Origin: Campylobacter concisus
GTDB lineage: Bacteria > Campylobacterota > Campylobacteria > Campylobacterales > Campylobacteraceae
Assembly: GCF_002092855.1 (NCBI RefSeq)
Contig: NZ_LVLC01000030.1
Span: 186,001 to 250,000 of the forward strand
Direction: 5' to 3'
Length of the DNA: 64,000 nucleotides
The notes under the pieces were generated by a model that saw only the letters and a program-made list of their open reading frames with translations, made no database searches and was not told the DNA's origin. Below are positions 1-9,638 of this stretch, piece after piece. How positions within the stretch are numbered: the first letter of the stretch is position 1; every line of letters begins with the position of its first letter. The position numbers and the translations under genes are program-made.

Positions 1-238
1 TAAAGCTATAAAGCTCCAAGTCGTTTGCGACTAAAAATTCGCTATTTTGCTTTAAAAACCTAGCCACCACGCCACTTCCGCTAAAGAGGTCGCAGCAGCT
101 AAGCTTTTCTTTTTTAAGCTCGTCTTTTGCATATTTTACGCCTAGATCTATAAAGCCTAAAAGAGAGCGTTTATTACCAAGATAGGTTAAAATTTGCTCT
201 TTTAGATAGGCTTGATTTTCTTGTTTAGCTGGCTTCAA
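1..238 (-). CDS. DNA adenine methyltransferase, D12 class (N-terminal part, runs off the window edge)
   Basis: Only the first roughly 79 codons are inside the window. The frame opens at a TTG just after the luxS stop, because a TAA lies upstream in the same frame and no ATG is available. The translated start contains YLGNKRSLLGFI and then DLFSGSGVVARF. These are the two N-terminal landmarks of D12/Dam-type N6-adenine methyltransferases; the second is the FxGxG S-adenosylmethionine-binding loop. The catalytic DPPY motif would lie beyond position 1 and cannot be checked. It could be an orphan methylase or the modification half of a restriction system. The gene follows luxS directly on the same strand. 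Confidence 0.8.
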   Translation of the reverse strand, partial: MKPAKQENQAYLKEQILTYLGNKRSLLGFIDLGVKYAKDELKKEKLSCCDLFSGSGVVARFLKQNSEFLVANDLELYSF

Positions 239-239
239 A

Positions 240-755
240 TCAGTGCTTTTTTAGTCCCATAGCATCAACGTCAAGCTTGATCTCATCGTTATTTATGATG
301 ACTAGACCTTGTGCTAAAATTTTGTTTGCTATGGCGTGTGCCTCATCAAGCGAGTGCATCTTGTAAGTGCCGCATTGAAATTTATTTAGCTCTGGGATTT
401 TATCTTGGTCTTTGACTTCTAAAATATCTTTCATAGAGGCTAACCATGCCTTTTTTACGGCTTCTTCGTTAGGTGTGCCAATGACACTCATATAAAAACC
501 AGTTCTACAGCCCATCGGTGAGATGTCAATGATCTCTACTCCATTGCCGTTTAGATGGTTTCTCATAAAGCCAGCAAACAAATGCTCTAATGTATGAGTA
601 CCTTTTTCTGGCAAAATTTCTTCATTTGGCTTGCAAAATCTCAAGTCAAAAACACTTATATCATCACCCTTTGGCGTTTTCATACTTTTTGCTAGTCTTA
701 CTCCTGGGGCTTGCATTTTTACGTGATCTACACAAAAACTATCAAGTAATGGCAT
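240..755 (-). CDS. luxS: S-ribosylhomocysteine lyase LuxS
   Basis: Cleaves S-ribosylhomocysteine to homocysteine and DPD, the precursor of autoinducer-2, in the activated methyl cycle. The 171 residues contain the metal-binding HTLEH motif at 54-58 with E57, the conserved Cys83 in MGCRTGF, and a third metal ligand, Cys128, in FQCGTY. All catalytic features of the family are present at normal length. The start is an ATG preceded by a strong AAAGGAGA ribosome site. A TAGAAT box about 35 nt upstream is a plausible -10. The following methyltransferase frame begins directly after the stop codon. Confidence 0.97.
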   Translation of the reverse strand: MPLLDSFCVDHVKMQAPGVRLAKSMKTPKGDDISVFDLRFCKPNEEILPEKGTHTLEHLFAGFMRNHLNGNGVEIIDISPMGCRTGFYMSVIGTPNEEAVKKAWLASMKDILEVKDQDKIPELNKFQCGTYKMHSLDEAHAIANKILAQGLVIINNDEIKLDVDAMGLKKH

Positions 756-807
756 ATCTTCTCCTTTAAATTTTTGGTAATTCTAGCGTAAAAAATATTT
801 AAAATTT

Positions 808-838
808 AAAGGCTCATGCAAAATTTCACATAAGCCTT
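808..838 (-). terminator. Hairpin between luxS and the MOSC gene
   Basis: An imperfect inverted repeat, AAAGGCT with AGCCTT, with further complementarity in the loop (CATG with CATA). It lies just downstream of the MOSC gene when read on the minus strand and just upstream of the luxS promoter. It probably ends the MOSC transcript, although it lacks a long T-run. Confidence 0.45.
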
Positions 839-889
839 GCAATATTTGAATGTTTGTGGGTATTAAAATAATAAAAATTTTACTTACTA

Positions 890-1579
890 TTATAAATTTC
901 TCATATATTCTGTGCTATAAATACCTTGAATACGTCTTTCCATGTCACTATACCAACTTTTTGGAATAGTGGTGAGAGAGTTAAATTTCTCTAGTAAATT
1001 TAAATTTTTATTTGGAGCGTAAAAAAGTCTATTTACTTCTAAAATGCTCATATAAACTGGATCTTTTTCTATAACTTCTATCACGTCGCCCACTTTGCAC
1101 GATCCTGGTGTTATGACGCGGTAATACCAGCCAGTAAGGCCAGTTTCAAAGATGTGAGTAGCCATATTTTCATTGCCCCATCTTTTTGAGAGCTTAAAGC
1201 AAGGCTTTCTAGGCTGCGATACTTGAAGCACAAGTGAGCCGATTTTATGTATATCACCTACACAGACACTACTCTCATCGAGTCCATCAATGCATAAATT
1301 CTCACCCATAGCTCCATAAGCCATATTTTTTAATCCTAAAAAACTCTCCCAATCGGCGTAATTTGCAAATGAATTTGCAAAAACTGCCTTTTCAGGGCCG
1401 CCATGGTGCTTTGTATCAGCGACACTATCACCCACAAAGCCAAGTTCATTTGCGAAAATTTCGCCATTTTGAGCTACTTTAAATATAGCTGAACTCCATG
1501 GTGTATTTAGCTTATTAGTAGCACTTTGCGAGCCGTAGTTTTTCACCTCACCAATTAGTAATGCTTTTACTATTGCCAT
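890..1579 (-). CDS. MOSC domain protein (YiiM-like)
   Basis: A 229-residue cytosolic MOSC-domain protein. Relatives (YiiM, YuaD, mARC-type domains) bind molybdenum cofactor and act in reduction of N-hydroxylated compounds or sulfur transfer. Visible landmarks are the N-terminal GEVKNYGS, the HHGGPEKAVFANS region (residues about 58-70), GAMGENL, and the conserved cysteine in SQPRKPCFKLSKR at about 125, where MOSC proteins bind the cofactor. The C-terminal helical extension after the domain is typical of YiiM. A Moco-linked function fits a genome carrying at least two molybdopterin reductases in this window, but the substrate cannot be inferred. Confidence 0.85.
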   Translation of the reverse strand: MAIVKALLIGEVKNYGSQSATNKLNTPWSSAIFKVAQNGEIFANELGFVGDSVADTKHHGGPEKAVFANSFANYADWESFLGLKNMAYGAMGENLCIDGLDESSVCVGDIHKIGSLVLQVSQPRKPCFKLSKRWGNENMATHIFETGLTGWYYRVITPGSCKVGDVIEVIEKDPVYMSILEVNRLFYAPNKNLNLLEKFNSLTTIPKSWYSDMERRIQGIYSTEYMRNL

Positions 1580-1596
1580 CTTTTTCCTATCAAAAT

Positions 1597-2070
1597 TTAG
1601 CTTATTCTTAAATTATTTGCATGAGTTAGCGCGATCGCGATTGCATCGGTAATATCAAGCGGTTTTATCTCTTTATTTATTCCTAAAATTTTCTTCACCA
1701 TAAATGCCACTTGCTCTTTATCAGCTTTAGCCTTGCCAGTGACCGTCTTTTTCACCTGAAGCGGTGTATACTCGGCAAAATCACCATGAAGCTGTAAAAT
1801 TTTAAGGCTAAGTGCCCCTCGAAACTGAGCAAGCTTTAAAACCGTTTTTGGATTGTAGGCAAAAAATATATCTTCAATTGCGACCTCGTCAAATTTATGG
1901 TTTTTAAAGATGAGATCAAGCCCCTCGCAAAGCTCGGTAATCTGATACTGAAGTGTGTTTGGTTTTATTTTTATGAGTCCTGCTTCAAGAAGAGTAGTTT
2001 TAAATTTATTTTTTTCAAGTATTGCATAACCACAATTCTTCGTACCTGGATCGATTCCTAAAATTTTCAT
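1597..2070 (-). CDS. ruvC: Crossover junction endodeoxyribonuclease RuvC
   Basis: Holliday-junction resolvase acting with RuvAB. The N-terminus [16 protein letters not shown] carries the first catalytic aspartate. The acidic residues EDIFF (about 67) and DKEQVA and [12 protein letters not shown] at the C-terminus complete the RNase-H-like active site. Length is about 157 residues, as usual. A GTG directly precedes the chosen ATG and would add one residue; the ATG is preferred because it aligns with the family N-terminus. It is divergent from dnaA, and the gap between them is an origin segment. Confidence 0.96.
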   Translation of the reverse strand: MKILGIDPGTKNCGYAILEKNKFKTTLLEAGLIKIKPNTLQYQITELCEGLDLIFKNHKFDEVAIEDIFFAYNPKTVLKLAQFRGALSLKILQLHGDFAEYTPLQVKKTVTGKAKADKEQVAFMVKKILGINKEIKPLDITDAIAIALTHANNLRIS

Positions 2071-2073
2071 CAC

Positions 2074-2198
2074 TATCTTTTCAATACTTTTTCACGACTT
2101 TTTCACGATGTGAAAAAGTTTGTCAGAGTTTAACAAAGGTTTTATTAAATTTAAGATAGTATCACTATAAAAATTCTCGAAATTTAAGGCATAAAAAT
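2074..2198. other. oriC1: oriC, left part: DnaA boxes, AT-rich segment and dnaA promoter
   Basis: Three TTTTTCAC-type boxes lie in a row: TTTTTCACG at 2088-2096, again at 2099-2107, and the inverted GTGAAAAA at 2110-2117. Their starts are about 11 bp apart, one helical turn. TTTTCAC is the DnaA box described for related epsilonproteobacteria. An AT-rich stretch follows (2125-2195) and holds TATAAA at 2166-2171, a likely -10 for dnaA. The position between ruvC and dnaA matches known bipartite origins in the class. Which side unwinds cannot be decided from sequence. Confidence 0.75.
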
Positions 2199-3509
2199 TT
2201 GATAGCAGACGAAATTTTAGAAAATCTTTCAACACAAATTTCACCTGAAGAATACCAAAGCTATATCAAGCAATTAAAATTTAACGAAAAGGCTTCAGAC
2301 GATCATATTATAGTATTCACTGCACCAAATGAGTTAATGGCTAAATTTATAAATACAAGATATGCTGATAAAATCGCTCATCTATATGAAGTTAGAACAG
2401 GCATAAAACCAAATATAGAAATTTCATCTACTAAAAGTAGCAAGGTATCAAAACAAAATCAAATAAATGTTAAGCAGATAAAAACGCAAAGTAGCATTTT
2501 AAATCCAAGCTACACATTTGAAAATTTTGTCTGTGGAGCTTCAAATCAATACGCATTTTTAAGCGCAAAAGCAGCCGCTGAAAAACCTGGCGTACTTTAT
2601 AATCCACTTTTTATATATGGAACGACGGGACTTGGCAAGACTCACTTACTCCAGTCAGTCGGAAATCACTGCCTAAATAAAGGAAAAACCGTTATTTGCG
2701 TAACTAGCGAACAATTTATGATAGATTTTACCAGTCACATAAATAACCACTCAATGCCAAAATTTCGTGAAAAATATAGAAACTGCGATGTTTTACTAAT
2801 AGACGATGTGCAGTTTCTTGGTAAAACTGATAAAATCCAAGAGGAATTTTTCAACACATATAATGAACTTTTAGCAAAAAATGGTCAAATAGTTATGACT
2901 TCAGATCGACCTCCAAAGACACTAAAAGGCTTTGAGGATAGGATGATTTCAAGATTTGATAAGGCTTTTATGGCTGATATTACGCCGCCTGAACTTGATA
3001 CAAAAATAGCCATCATCATCAAAAAATGCGAATTTGATAAAATCGATCTAAATAAAGAGGTCATAAACTACATAGCTACAAACATGGGGGATAATATCCG
3101 TGAGATCGAGGGAGCTATCATAAATTTAAACGTATTTAAAACTCTTATGAAAGAAGAGATCACACTCGATCTTGCAAAAAGTATATTAAAAGATTTGATC
3201 AAAGAAAAACGTGAAAATATAAATTTCGATACTATCGTTGAAATAGTTAGTAAAGAACTAAATATCAAACAAAGTGATATAAAAAGCAAATCAAGAGTTA
3301 CAAATATCGTAGAAGCAAGACGAATCATCATATATCTTGCAAAGATGCTTACAACAAACTCAATGCCACAAATTGCAAACTATTTTGGTATGAAAGATCA
3401 CAGTGCCGTTAGTCATAATATTAAAAAGATAAATGAGCTAATACAAACTAATGAAATTTTTAGTCTAAAAGTTACTGAATTAAAAAATAAAATTTTGACA
3501 AAAGGATAA
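2199..3509 (+). CDS. dnaA: Chromosomal replication initiator DnaA
   Basis: Initiator ATPase that binds DnaA boxes and melts the origin. The 436 residues run as N-terminal domain I (FNEKASDDHIIVFTAPNELMAKF), a short linker, an AAA+ core with Walker A GTTGLGKT, Walker B LLIDDVQFL and sensor region FEDRMISRF, and a C-terminal box-binding domain with MKDHSAVSHNI. The start is TTG, placed 9 nt after AAGG; no in-frame ATG exists near it and the N-terminus aligns with Campylobacter DnaA. Origin segments lie on both sides of the gene. Confidence 0.98.
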   Translation: MIADEILENLSTQISPEEYQSYIKQLKFNEKASDDHIIVFTAPNELMAKFINTRYADKIAHLYEVRTGIKPNIEISSTKSSKVSKQNQINVKQIKTQSSILNPSYTFENFVCGASNQYAFLSAKAAAEKPGVLYNPLFIYGTTGLGKTHLLQSVGNHCLNKGKTVICVTSEQFMIDFTSHINNHSMPKFREKYRNCDVLLIDDVQFLGKTDKIQEEFFNTYNELLAKNGQIVMTSDRPPKTLKGFEDRMISRFDKAFMADITPPELDTKIAIIIKKCEFDKIDLNKEVINYIATNMGDNIREIEGAIINLNVFKTLMKEEITLDLAKSILKDLIKEKRENINFDTIVEIVSKELNIKQSDIKSKSRVTNIVEARRIIIYLAKMLTTNSMPQIANYFGMKDHSAVSHNIKKINELIQTNEIFSLKVTELKNKILTKG

Positions 3510-3663
3510 AATACAATATGAAATTTGTGAATAAATGTGAAAAAGAAAATATAATTTTTCACATTTCAAATAGCTGTATTTCGGTGTTTAAAAGTACTTT
3601 TCACTTTTTAACATCACCTACTAAAACAAAAAAATTAAATTTAAAAATAGAAGGAAGTTTTTA
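3510..3663. other. oriC2: oriC, right part: DnaA boxes between dnaA and dnaN
   Basis: This 154-bp AT-rich gap contains GTGAATAA (about 3527), GTGAAAAAG at 3537-3545, TTTTTCAC at 3555-3562 and TTTTCAC at 3598-3604. The second and third boxes face each other as an inverted pair. Together with the boxes upstream of dnaA they form a bipartite origin with dnaA in the middle. The dnaN ribosome site (AGAAGGAAG) is at the right end. Confidence 0.65.
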
Positions 3664-4737
3664 ATGAAGGTTTTAATAAACAAAAATATGCTTGAAAGCA
3701 TAGTAACAAATACAAATCCATATCTTGAAAAAAGAGATCTTAGTGCTATAACTTCTCACATTTATATCTCAGCAAAAGATGGTGTTTTAAACATAAAAGC
3801 AACTGATCATGAAATAGGTCTAGCATATAAGCTAAGTAACGTAAAAATCGTAGATGAAGGTTATGCAACTGCAAATGGTAAAAAACTACTTGACATTATA
3901 AAAAGTCTAAAAGACGAAGAAGTGATGTTAGAAACTGTAAACAACTATCTTTATATAAAACAAAAAAACTCAAAATACAAACTTCCAATGTATAAATTTG
4001 AAGATTTCCCAGAGTTTCCAACGATTGAGGGCAAATCAAAATTTGATGTTGACGCTGTTATGTTAGGAAGAAGTTTAAAGAAAATTTTACCAAGTATTGA
4101 TAGCAATAACCCAAAATTTGAACTAAACGGAGCTTTTCTTGATATTAAAAAAGACTTTATAAACATCGTTGGTACTGATACAAGAAGACTTAGTGTATTT
4201 AGATTTCAAACACCAACTGAAAAAGAATTTTCACTAATAATCCCTAAAAAAGCTATCAATGAAATACAAAAATTATTTTTTGACAAGATAGAAATTTACT
4301 ATGATGAAAATATCTTAATCGCTCAAAGCCAAAATTTTGAATTTTTCACAAAACTTATAAATGGTAAATTTCCAGATTACGAGCGTGTAATACCAAAAGA
4401 GGTAAGAAAAAGACTTCAGCTAAGTAGAGATAAGATGATAGAGGGTATAAAAACTATCTCAATGCTAAGTGATACAATGAAAATATCCTTTACGAAAGAC
4501 AATATAACATTTGAAAGTGTTATAGAAGATAATTCTGAAGCAAAAACTACGATAGATTATCAAACTGGTTTAGAGCTTGGAGATGAATTTTTCATAGGTA
4601 TAAAAAATAGATATTTACTTGACTTTTTAAGTAGTATCGAGGATGAAAATTTTGAGCTTGGATTTAATGAAAGCTCACTAGCATTTGTTGTAAATTCAAA
4701 AGAATTAACAACAGTAATAATGCCGATAAATTTATAA
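3664..4737 (+). CDS. dnaN: DNA polymerase III beta subunit (sliding clamp)
   Basis: Ring-shaped processivity clamp that tethers the replicative polymerase and other DNA enzymes. At 357 residues it has the usual three-domain length. Recognisable features are the central FELNGAFLDI and GTDTRRLSVF stretches and the C-terminal VIMPINL, which forms part of the partner-binding pocket (consensus MPMRL). The start ATG follows GAAGG. It lies downstream of dnaA in the conserved dnaA-dnaN-gyrB order. Confidence 0.97.
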   Translation: MKVLINKNMLESIVTNTNPYLEKRDLSAITSHIYISAKDGVLNIKATDHEIGLAYKLSNVKIVDEGYATANGKKLLDIIKSLKDEEVMLETVNNYLYIKQKNSKYKLPMYKFEDFPEFPTIEGKSKFDVDAVMLGRSLKKILPSIDSNNPKFELNGAFLDIKKDFINIVGTDTRRLSVFRFQTPTEKEFSLIIPKKAINEIQKLFFDKIEIYYDENILIAQSQNFEFFTKLINGKFPDYERVIPKEVRKRLQLSRDKMIEGIKTISMLSDTMKISFTKDNITFESVIEDNSEAKTTIDYQTGLELGDEFFIGIKNRYLLDFLSSIEDENFELGFNESSLAFVVNSKELTTVIMPINL

Positions 4738-4742
4738 GATAA

Positions 4743-7061
<2,319 letters not shown>

Positions 7062-7066
7062 AAGGT

Positions 7067-7086
7067 GATCAAAATTAATTTTGATC
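7067..7086. repeat. Perfect 20-bp palindrome between gyrB and queF
   Basis: GATCAAAATT is followed by its exact complement. No T-run follows and queF starts 27 bp downstream, so it could be a weak hairpin, an operator or an mRNA processing site. Function unknown. Confidence 0.4.
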
Positions 7087-7113
7087 TAATTAGCAAAAAA
7101 TAAAGGATAAAAG

Positions 7114-7737
7114 ATGAGCGAAGAGCTAGATATGAAATATGGCGAAAAAATTTTGAAAGAATTTGACGTAGAGAGTGACCTTGAGGTCTGGGAAAATAAG
7201 CAAACAAGGGACTATGTCATAAAGATCACTCTGCCTGAGTTTTGCTGCCTTTGCCCTCGCTCTGGTTATCCTGACTTTGCGACGATATATCTTGAATACA
7301 TCCCAAACAAGCTAGTTGTCGAGCTAAAAGCGATAAAGCTTTATATAAATAGCTTTATGAACCGAAACATCAGCCACGAAGATAGTATAAATGAAATTTA
7401 CTCTGTTTTAGAAAAAAAACTTGAGCCAAAATTTATGAAGATAGTGGGTGACTTTAACCCACGTGGAAATGTTCATACAGTTATTGAGATCAGCTCTGAT
7501 CTAGTGGTGAAAAAGCCAGCTGAAGAGAAAGAATTTACTCCAAAAAGTAGGGAGAGAAGTTTTAGTGATAAGCCACGTGAGAGACGAAGTACAAGTGATC
7601 GTGGCAGCAGCAGGGGCAGCAGAGATGATAAATTTAAAAAAGATGACAAGCCAAGAAGAAGCTTAAATAAAGAGGGCTTTAGAAAGATAAGCTATGCCGA
7701 TGATAAAAAGCCAAAAGTAGTCAAAAAGGATAAATAA
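7114..7737 (+). CDS. queF: NADPH-dependent 7-cyano-7-deazaguanine reductase QueF with basic C-terminal tail
   Basis: Reduces preQ0 to preQ1 in queuosine synthesis for tRNA. Residues 1-130 are a complete type I (unimodular) QueF: the catalytic cysteine is in FCCLCPRSGYPDFAT (about residue 47), with the conserved Asp54 and the family motif ELKAIKLY (70-77). Residues 131-207 are an added tail made almost entirely of Arg, Lys, Ser, Asp and Glu, including SRERSFSDKPRERRS and RGSSRGSRDDKFKKDD. It is low complexity and probably disordered. QueF enzymes normally end after the catalytic domain. The stop codon overlaps the next gene's start (TAATGA), so the two are translationally coupled. Confidence 0.93.
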   Translation: MSEELDMKYGEKILKEFDVESDLEVWENKQTRDYVIKITLPEFCCLCPRSGYPDFATIYLEYIPNKLVVELKAIKLYINSFMNRNISHEDSINEIYSVLEKKLEPKFMKIVGDFNPRGNVHTVIEISSDLVVKKPAEEKEFTPKSRERSFSDKPRERRSTSDRGSSRGSRDDKFKKDDKPRRSLNKEGFRKISYADDKKPKVVKKDK

Positions 7738-8972
7738 TGATAAGTGCTAAGCTTATAGAACATATCTTTAAAGCAGCATCTATATCACGTTGGAATGACT
7801 ATCCAAAGATGACAAATTTAGTCGAGCTTGATAAGCAGGCTCATAAATTTATCATCGCTTATTTCATAGCAAAACAAGAGCAAGACGCCGATATGAACTA
7901 TATCATTGAGGCTGGAATTTTTGAGTTTTTAAGTAGGGTCGTAGTCACAGACATACGTCCAGACGTCTTTCACCACATCCAAAAGACAAAAAAAGAGCAG
8001 ATAAATAGCTGGGTTTTAAGTAATCTTGATAGCCTTATTTCAGATATTGAAGATGGCGAGTTTTTAGAGAGATTTAAAAGTTATTTTAAAAGTGACAAAA
8101 AGCATGAAAAAGAGCGTCTCATTCTAAAAGCAGCTAGCTATCTTGCCACTAGATGGGAATTTTCTATCGTCTATCAAACGAGCCAGTTTTTAAGCGATAT
8201 AGAAGAGCTTAAAGCCAAGGTTGAAGAGGAGATGGAGGATTATTACGAGTTAATTGGCGTTAGAAAGATCGCTATGAATCAAAAATTAGCCCGCCTTGTT
8301 GATCTAAGTGGTAGGCTAAGGTTTCAAAAGCGCTGGGCACAAACGCCTCGTATCCCTGAAACTGCAGTCTTAGGACATATGTTAGTTGTTGCAATACTTA
8401 GCTATTTTTATTCACTAAAAGCAAAAGCTTGCAAAAAGCGTCTAGAAAATAACTTCTTTTGTGCGCTATTTCACGACCTACCAGAGAGCCTCACAAGAGA
8501 TATCATAAGCCCTGTAAAATACGGCGTAAAAGGGCTAAATGAGATCATCAGCGAGTATGAGATGAGGCTTATTGATGAGAGGATTTTGCCATTTGTGCCT
8601 GAAAAGATCAAAGATGAGTTTAGCTACATCCTTGGCATCAGAAAAGATGGCGAGAAGTTTATAAAAGATGAGTTTGAAAATAGAACTTATGAGCGCAAGA
8701 TCATCTGCCACGAAGGGACGATGGAGAACGTAAATGAGGATAAATTTAACCCAATCGATGGCAAAGCGCTAAAATACTGCGACAAGCTCTCAGCCTACAT
8801 CGAAGCTGGAATTTCTATAAGCTACGGCGTCAAGTCAAAAGAGCTAACTGATGGCTTTAATAATATGTATAAATTTTTTAGCGAAAAACCTAAGATCGAC
8901 GGAGTTGATTTTTTAGAAATTTGCGATGATTTTAATGAACACTTTGGTTTAGAAAGACCCCCTCTCAGATGA
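7737..8972 (+). CDS. HD-domain phosphohydrolase (YfbR-like)
   Basis: A 411-residue cytosolic protein with two HD-type segments. The C-terminal half carries GHMLVVAIL, then CALFHDLPESLTRDIISP (the HD doublet) and later KYCDKLSAYIEAGISI with the final metal aspartate. This layout resembles YfbR/5'-nucleotidase-like hydrolases. The N-terminal half has ELDKQAHKFIIAYF, perhaps a degenerate second copy. The substrate is unknown; a nucleotide is likely. The start overlaps the queF stop by one base. The last 18 bp overlap, on the opposite strand, the 3' end of the SRP RNA gene. Confidence 0.8.
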   Translation: MISAKLIEHIFKAASISRWNDYPKMTNLVELDKQAHKFIIAYFIAKQEQDADMNYIIEAGIFEFLSRVVVTDIRPDVFHHIQKTKKEQINSWVLSNLDSLISDIEDGEFLERFKSYFKSDKKHEKERLILKAASYLATRWEFSIVYQTSQFLSDIEELKAKVEEEMEDYYELIGVRKIAMNQKLARLVDLSGRLRFQKRWAQTPRIPETAVLGHMLVVAILSYFYSLKAKACKKRLENNFFCALFHDLPESLTRDIISPVKYGVKGLNEIISEYEMRLIDERILPFVPEKIKDEFSYILGIRKDGEKFIKDEFENRTYERKIICHEGTMENVNEDKFNPIDGKALKYCDKLSAYIEAGISISYGVKSKELTDGFNNMYKFFSEKPKIDGVDFLEICDDFNEHFGLERPPLR

Positions 8973-9071
8973 CTGCGGCACACACTTAATACAAGTGCTC
9001 TGCTGTGTTCCCACCCTGAAGCGGTGCTCATAAAAAGCATTGCACAGGTCTAAGAAGGAGCTTCGCAATCA
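8955..9071 (-). ncRNA. ffs: Signal recognition particle RNA, small bacterial type (4.5S-like)
   Basis: On the minus strand the helix-8 core reads CAGGGUGGGAACACAGCAG: CAGG, a GUG/CAC stem closing a GGAA tetraloop, then the asymmetric AGCAG. This is the Ffh (SRP54) binding site, as in E. coli CAGGUCCGGAAGGAAGCAG. Further downstream GUGUGCCG and UCUGAGAGGGGG match the conserved 3' half, and CUCCUUCU near the 5' end pairs with AGAGGGGG near the 3' end. A TATAGT box at 9079-9084 (minus) puts the start near 9072. Ends are approximate. The 3' end overlaps the convergent HD-domain gene. Confidence 0.87.
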
Positions 9072-9134
9072 TACAGAAACTATACTTAAATTTTGTTTTA
9101 TAGTTACATTTTTAAAAATTTAGCTTTAAAAGTA

Positions 9135-9140
9135 TATAAT
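9135..9140 (+). promoter_or_regulatory. -10 box (TATAAT) before the 9169 gene
   Basis: Consensus TATAAT in the context AGTATATAATC, 28 nt before the next start codon. It lies in the roughly 95-bp gap divergent from the SRP RNA promoter, so the gap holds two back-to-back promoters. Confidence 0.6.
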
Positions 9141-9168
9141 CAGCCCAAATTTCATAAAAAGTAGAGTA

Positions 9169-9594
9169 ATGTCTGGAAAGTTTAAACTTCGTTTTTTATC
9201 AGCTTTTAGAGATTTTTTTATCTATCATCACAAATCTTTAGAGTTTCGTGCCAAAATTTTTGCCGCAATGATCTCTGCTAAATTTGACCCAGATGAAGAT
9301 GATTTTTTTGTTTTAAATGACATTACAAATGAAATTTATGAAAATGACCAAACCAGAAAAGACTTTTTGATCCAAACTGTTAAAGAGTATGTAGCAAGAG
9401 TTAAAAGAAACGATAGAATCACACTTGATGCACTACTTTTAAGCATTGATAAAGACCTAAAAGATCACAAAAGATACGCCAAAAAGATAGATTTTTCTCA
9501 CCTTCGTCGCTTGATGAGTGGCTGTGAGGAAGAAATTTTAGTTCAGCAAAGAGTTTATGAGTTTTTAATAAACGAAGTTAAACTCTATTCTTAA
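9169..9594 (+). CDS. Conserved hypothetical protein, Cj0040-like position
   Basis: A 141-residue soluble, mostly helical, charged protein with no motif I recognise. In C. jejuni a short gene of unknown function sits in the same place between typA and the hook operon, so this is probably its ortholog (inference from synteny). It reads convergently toward flgE and has its own promoter at 9135. A role in flagella is possible only by neighbourhood. Confidence 0.7.
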   Translation: MSGKFKLRFLSAFRDFFIYHHKSLEFRAKIFAAMISAKFDPDEDDFFVLNDITNEIYENDQTRKDFLIQTVKEYVARVKRNDRITLDALLLSIDKDLKDHKRYAKKIDFSHLRRLMSGCEEEILVQQRVYEFLINEVKLYS

Positions 9595-9638
9595 AATTAT
9601 CATTCATTTTAAATTTTTAATCATCAACTAGCATAAAA

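Noticed and set aside
8822-9040. Minus-strand open frame overlapping the SRP RNA
   Set aside because: It consists of the RNA gene and the reverse of the HD gene; no ribosome site and no protein pattern.
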